The translations under genes were made by a program, and so were the position numbers. From an uncultured Bacteriovoracaceae bacterium (GTDB lineage: Bacteria > Bdellovibrionota > Bacteriovoracia > Bacteriovoracales > Bacteriovoracaceae), in NCBI GenBank assembly GCA_937952395.1, contig CALFYV010000001.1, forward strand, positions 1-8,028: 8,028 nt of DNA, in the 5' to 3' direction. How positions within the stretch are numbered: the first letter of the stretch is position 1; every line of letters begins with the position of its first letter. Under the pieces are notes generated by a model. That model ran no database searches. It saw only the letters and a program-made list of their open reading frames with translations, and was not told the DNA's origin. Of this stretch, positions 6,728 through 8,028 are shown one piece after another.

Positions 6728-6791
6728 CTTTTTTATATGCCCCCTCTAGGGTTACAAGTTCAGAAATATGGTGATAGGCAGATAGTTTCAT
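6660..6791 (-). pseudogene. hutI: Displaced N-terminal fragment of hutI in another frame
   Basis: On the minus strand an ATG at 6791-6789, only 3 nt after the hutU stop, opens a 43-codon frame ending at TGA 6662-6660. Its product begins MKLSAYHHISELVTLEGAY and continues with KKDGRKL. The piece ISELVTL-(about 8)-DGR matches what I remember of the N-terminal strand of imidazolonepropionases of this type, which run into 'IxWVG' about 20 residues later. In this window ILWVG occurs in the frame one nucleotide on, and only about 13 residues separate DGR from it. So a frame change plus a small deletion, around 7-9 residues, seems to have occurred between about 6720 and 6680. Skipping one nucleotide would give a joined protein of about 395 residues. 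The spacing to hutU strongly suggests this ATG is the original hutI start. A sequencing error or recoding could also explain it. Confidence 0.65.
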
Positions 6792-6794
6792 AAT

Positions 6795-8028
6795 TTATAA
6801 AGAAGGGAATTTAATATTTGTCTTCTTGCTCCATTGAATAGCTTTTTCATATCCAGCATCACTGTGGCGAATGATTCCCATGCCAGGATCAGAATTTAAA
6901 ACCCGTGAAAGTCTTAAATCCATTTCGCTACTGCCATCAGCGACAATAACCATACCTGCGTGCTGGGAATAACCAATTCCAACACCTCCACCATGATGAA
7001 AACTTACCCAGGAAGCACCGTTATTGATATTGATAAACGCATTAAGTAGAGGCCAATCACTAACGGCATCACTTCCATCCAACATAGATTCAGTTTCTCT
7101 ATTTGGGGATGCAACAGAACCACAATCAAGATGATCGCGACCGATAACAATCGGTGCTTTCACTTTTTTTTCTCTGACAAGTTTATTAAACAATAATCCA
7201 GCTTTCTCTCTTGCACCATAATTAAGCCAACATATTCTCGAAGGTAATCCCTGAAATTGAACCATTTCCTGAGCTTTATAAAGCCAATTGTGGAGAGAGG
7301 TATTTTCTGGAAATAATTTAATTAATTCTTTGTCTGTTGTGTAAATATCTTCGGGATCTCCACTTAGTGCAATCCAACGAAATGGACCAGAACCCTCACA
7401 AAAAAGAGGTCTTATATAGGCGGGAACAAAGCCAGGAAAGTCAAAAGCATTATCTAAACCACCAAGACGAGCTCCTTCTCGCAGATTATTTCCATAATCA
7501 AAAACATGAGAACCTTCATTTTGTAATTGCAGCATAGCTTTTACGTGTACTGCCATTGTTTTATAACTTTCTTGGGAATATTTTTCAGGGTTATTTTTTC
7601 TTAAAGCTTCAGCAGAGACCATGTCATAACTTTTGGGAACATAACCGTTAAGAGGATCGTGAGCAGAGGTTTGATCAGTGACAAGATCGGGTTTGATTTT
7701 CTTTTCAATGATATAGTTAAAAAAGTCAGCAGCATTACCAACACAGGCAACAGACAGTGCCTTACCTTCATTTCTTGCTTTTTGAGCGATGGTTATGGCT
7801 TCATCAAAGCTTTTAGCAAAAATATCTAAATATTTTGTTTCAATTCTTTTTTGGATACGTTTTGGATCAATGTCACAACACAAGCAAACACCATTGGCCA
7901 TTTTTACCGCTAGCGGCTGAGCTCCGCCCATTCCACCTAGTCCTGCAGTAAGAACAAGTTTATTCTTCAGGGTTGCATTTTCGCCAAAGTGCTTTCTGGC
8001 AGCAGCCACAAAAGTTTCATAAGTGCCT
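6795..8028 (-). CDS. hutU: Urocanate hydratase (urocanase), 5' end outside the window
   Basis: HutU is a cytosolic NAD+-dependent enzyme that hydrates urocanate to 4-imidazolone-5-propionate, the second step of histidine breakdown. The window holds about the last 410 of the usual 550-560 residues, and the open frame runs off the right edge, where GTYETF precedes VAAARKHFGE. Visible motifs, in residues of the segment beginning at the GTG codon 8009-8007: the NAD loop GLGGMGGAQP (23-32, continuing to LA), DQTSAHDP (112-119), FDYGNN (170-175), FPGFVPAYIRPLFCEG (191-206), RICW (258-261; by distance from the C-terminus its Cys probably equals catalytic Cys410 of the Pseudomonas enzyme), GRDHLD (290-295), and the C-terminal FHHGGGVGIGYSQH stretch (337-350). 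The GTG is an internal codon, not the start. All landmarks are intact. hutI follows directly in the same direction, so this is a hutU-hutI unit. Confidence 0.97.
   Translation of the reverse strand, partial: GTYETFVAAARKHFGENATLKNKLVLTAGLGGMGGAQPLAVKMANGVCLCCDIDPKRIQKRIETKYLDIFAKSFDEAITIAQKARNEGKALSVACVGNAADFFNYIIEKKIKPDLVTDQTSAHDPLNGYVPKSYDMVSAEALRKNNPEKYSQESYKTMAVHVKAMLQLQNEGSHVFDYGNNLREGARLGGLDNAFDFPGFVPAYIRPLFCEGSGPFRWIALSGDPEDIYTTDKELIKLFPENTSLHNWLYKAQEMVQFQGLPSRICWLNYGAREKAGLLFNKLVREKKVKAPIVIGRDHLDCGSVASPNRETESMLDGSDAVSDWPLLNAFININNGASWVSFHHGGGVGIGYSQHAGMVIVADGSSEMDLRLSRVLNSDPGMGIIRHSDAGYEKAIQWSKKTNIKFPSL

Noticed and set aside
6534..6749. Plus-strand reading frame of 71 codons opposite hutI
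   Set aside because: Antisense to conserved HutI sequence, with no start signal; treated as a shadow.
7337..7537. Plus-strand reading frame of 66 codons opposite hutU
   Set aside because: Antisense to conserved urocanase motifs; no independent support.
1..8028. CRISPR array, tRNA/rRNA, insertion sequence or defence system
   Set aside because: No regular repeats, cloverleaf-like sequence, transposase or recognisable defence protein was seen on either strand.

Overview
The window is AT-rich and densely packed, with short or overlapping gene junctions. It has Gram-negative features: a predicted lipoprotein, a Sec-exported periplasmic protein, a TlpA-type thioredoxin and a TadE/type IVb-like prepilin. 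A PilZ protein next to a degenerate receiver, plus the general protein style, recall the predatory or delta-like lineage Bdellovibrionota (Bacteriovorax-like). That placement is an impression from protein style, not a demonstrated result.

Layout. (1) 1-195: no confident gene; a perfect TATAAT sits 6 nt before the first start codon. (2) 196-3274, plus strand, likely one transcription unit: a putative DUF4340-like lipoprotein, a degenerate CheY-like receiver (8-nt overlap), a YcgR-like PilZ protein (6-nt gap), and an exported protein of unknown function (42-nt gap). (3) 5036-3255, minus strand: a small TadE-like protein followed 9 nt later by glycerol kinase glpK. (4) 5062-5622, plus strand: a membrane-anchored TlpA/ResA-like thioredoxin. 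(5) 8028-5603, minus strand: the histidine-degradation genes hutU (5' end outside the window) and hutI.

How the genes work together. HutU and HutI catalyse consecutive steps of histidine catabolism: urocanate to imidazolonepropionate to formiminoglutamate. GlpK makes glycerol-3-phosphate. The plus-strand cluster looks like an envelope or c-di-GMP-responsive set: the PilZ protein has both nucleotide-binding motifs, while its receiver-like partner lacks the phospho-acceptor chemistry.

Main points for follow-up. hutI appears frameshifted: a convincing N-terminus lies in another frame, starting 3 nt after the hutU stop, and the C-terminus also looks short. Both convergent gene pairs overlap tail-to-tail by exactly 20 bp. 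GlpK lacks both classic control sites. The degenerate receiver/PilZ pair and the orphan TadE-like gene in front of glpK are unusual contexts. I found no convincing mobile element, CRISPR array, RNA gene or clearly new system.
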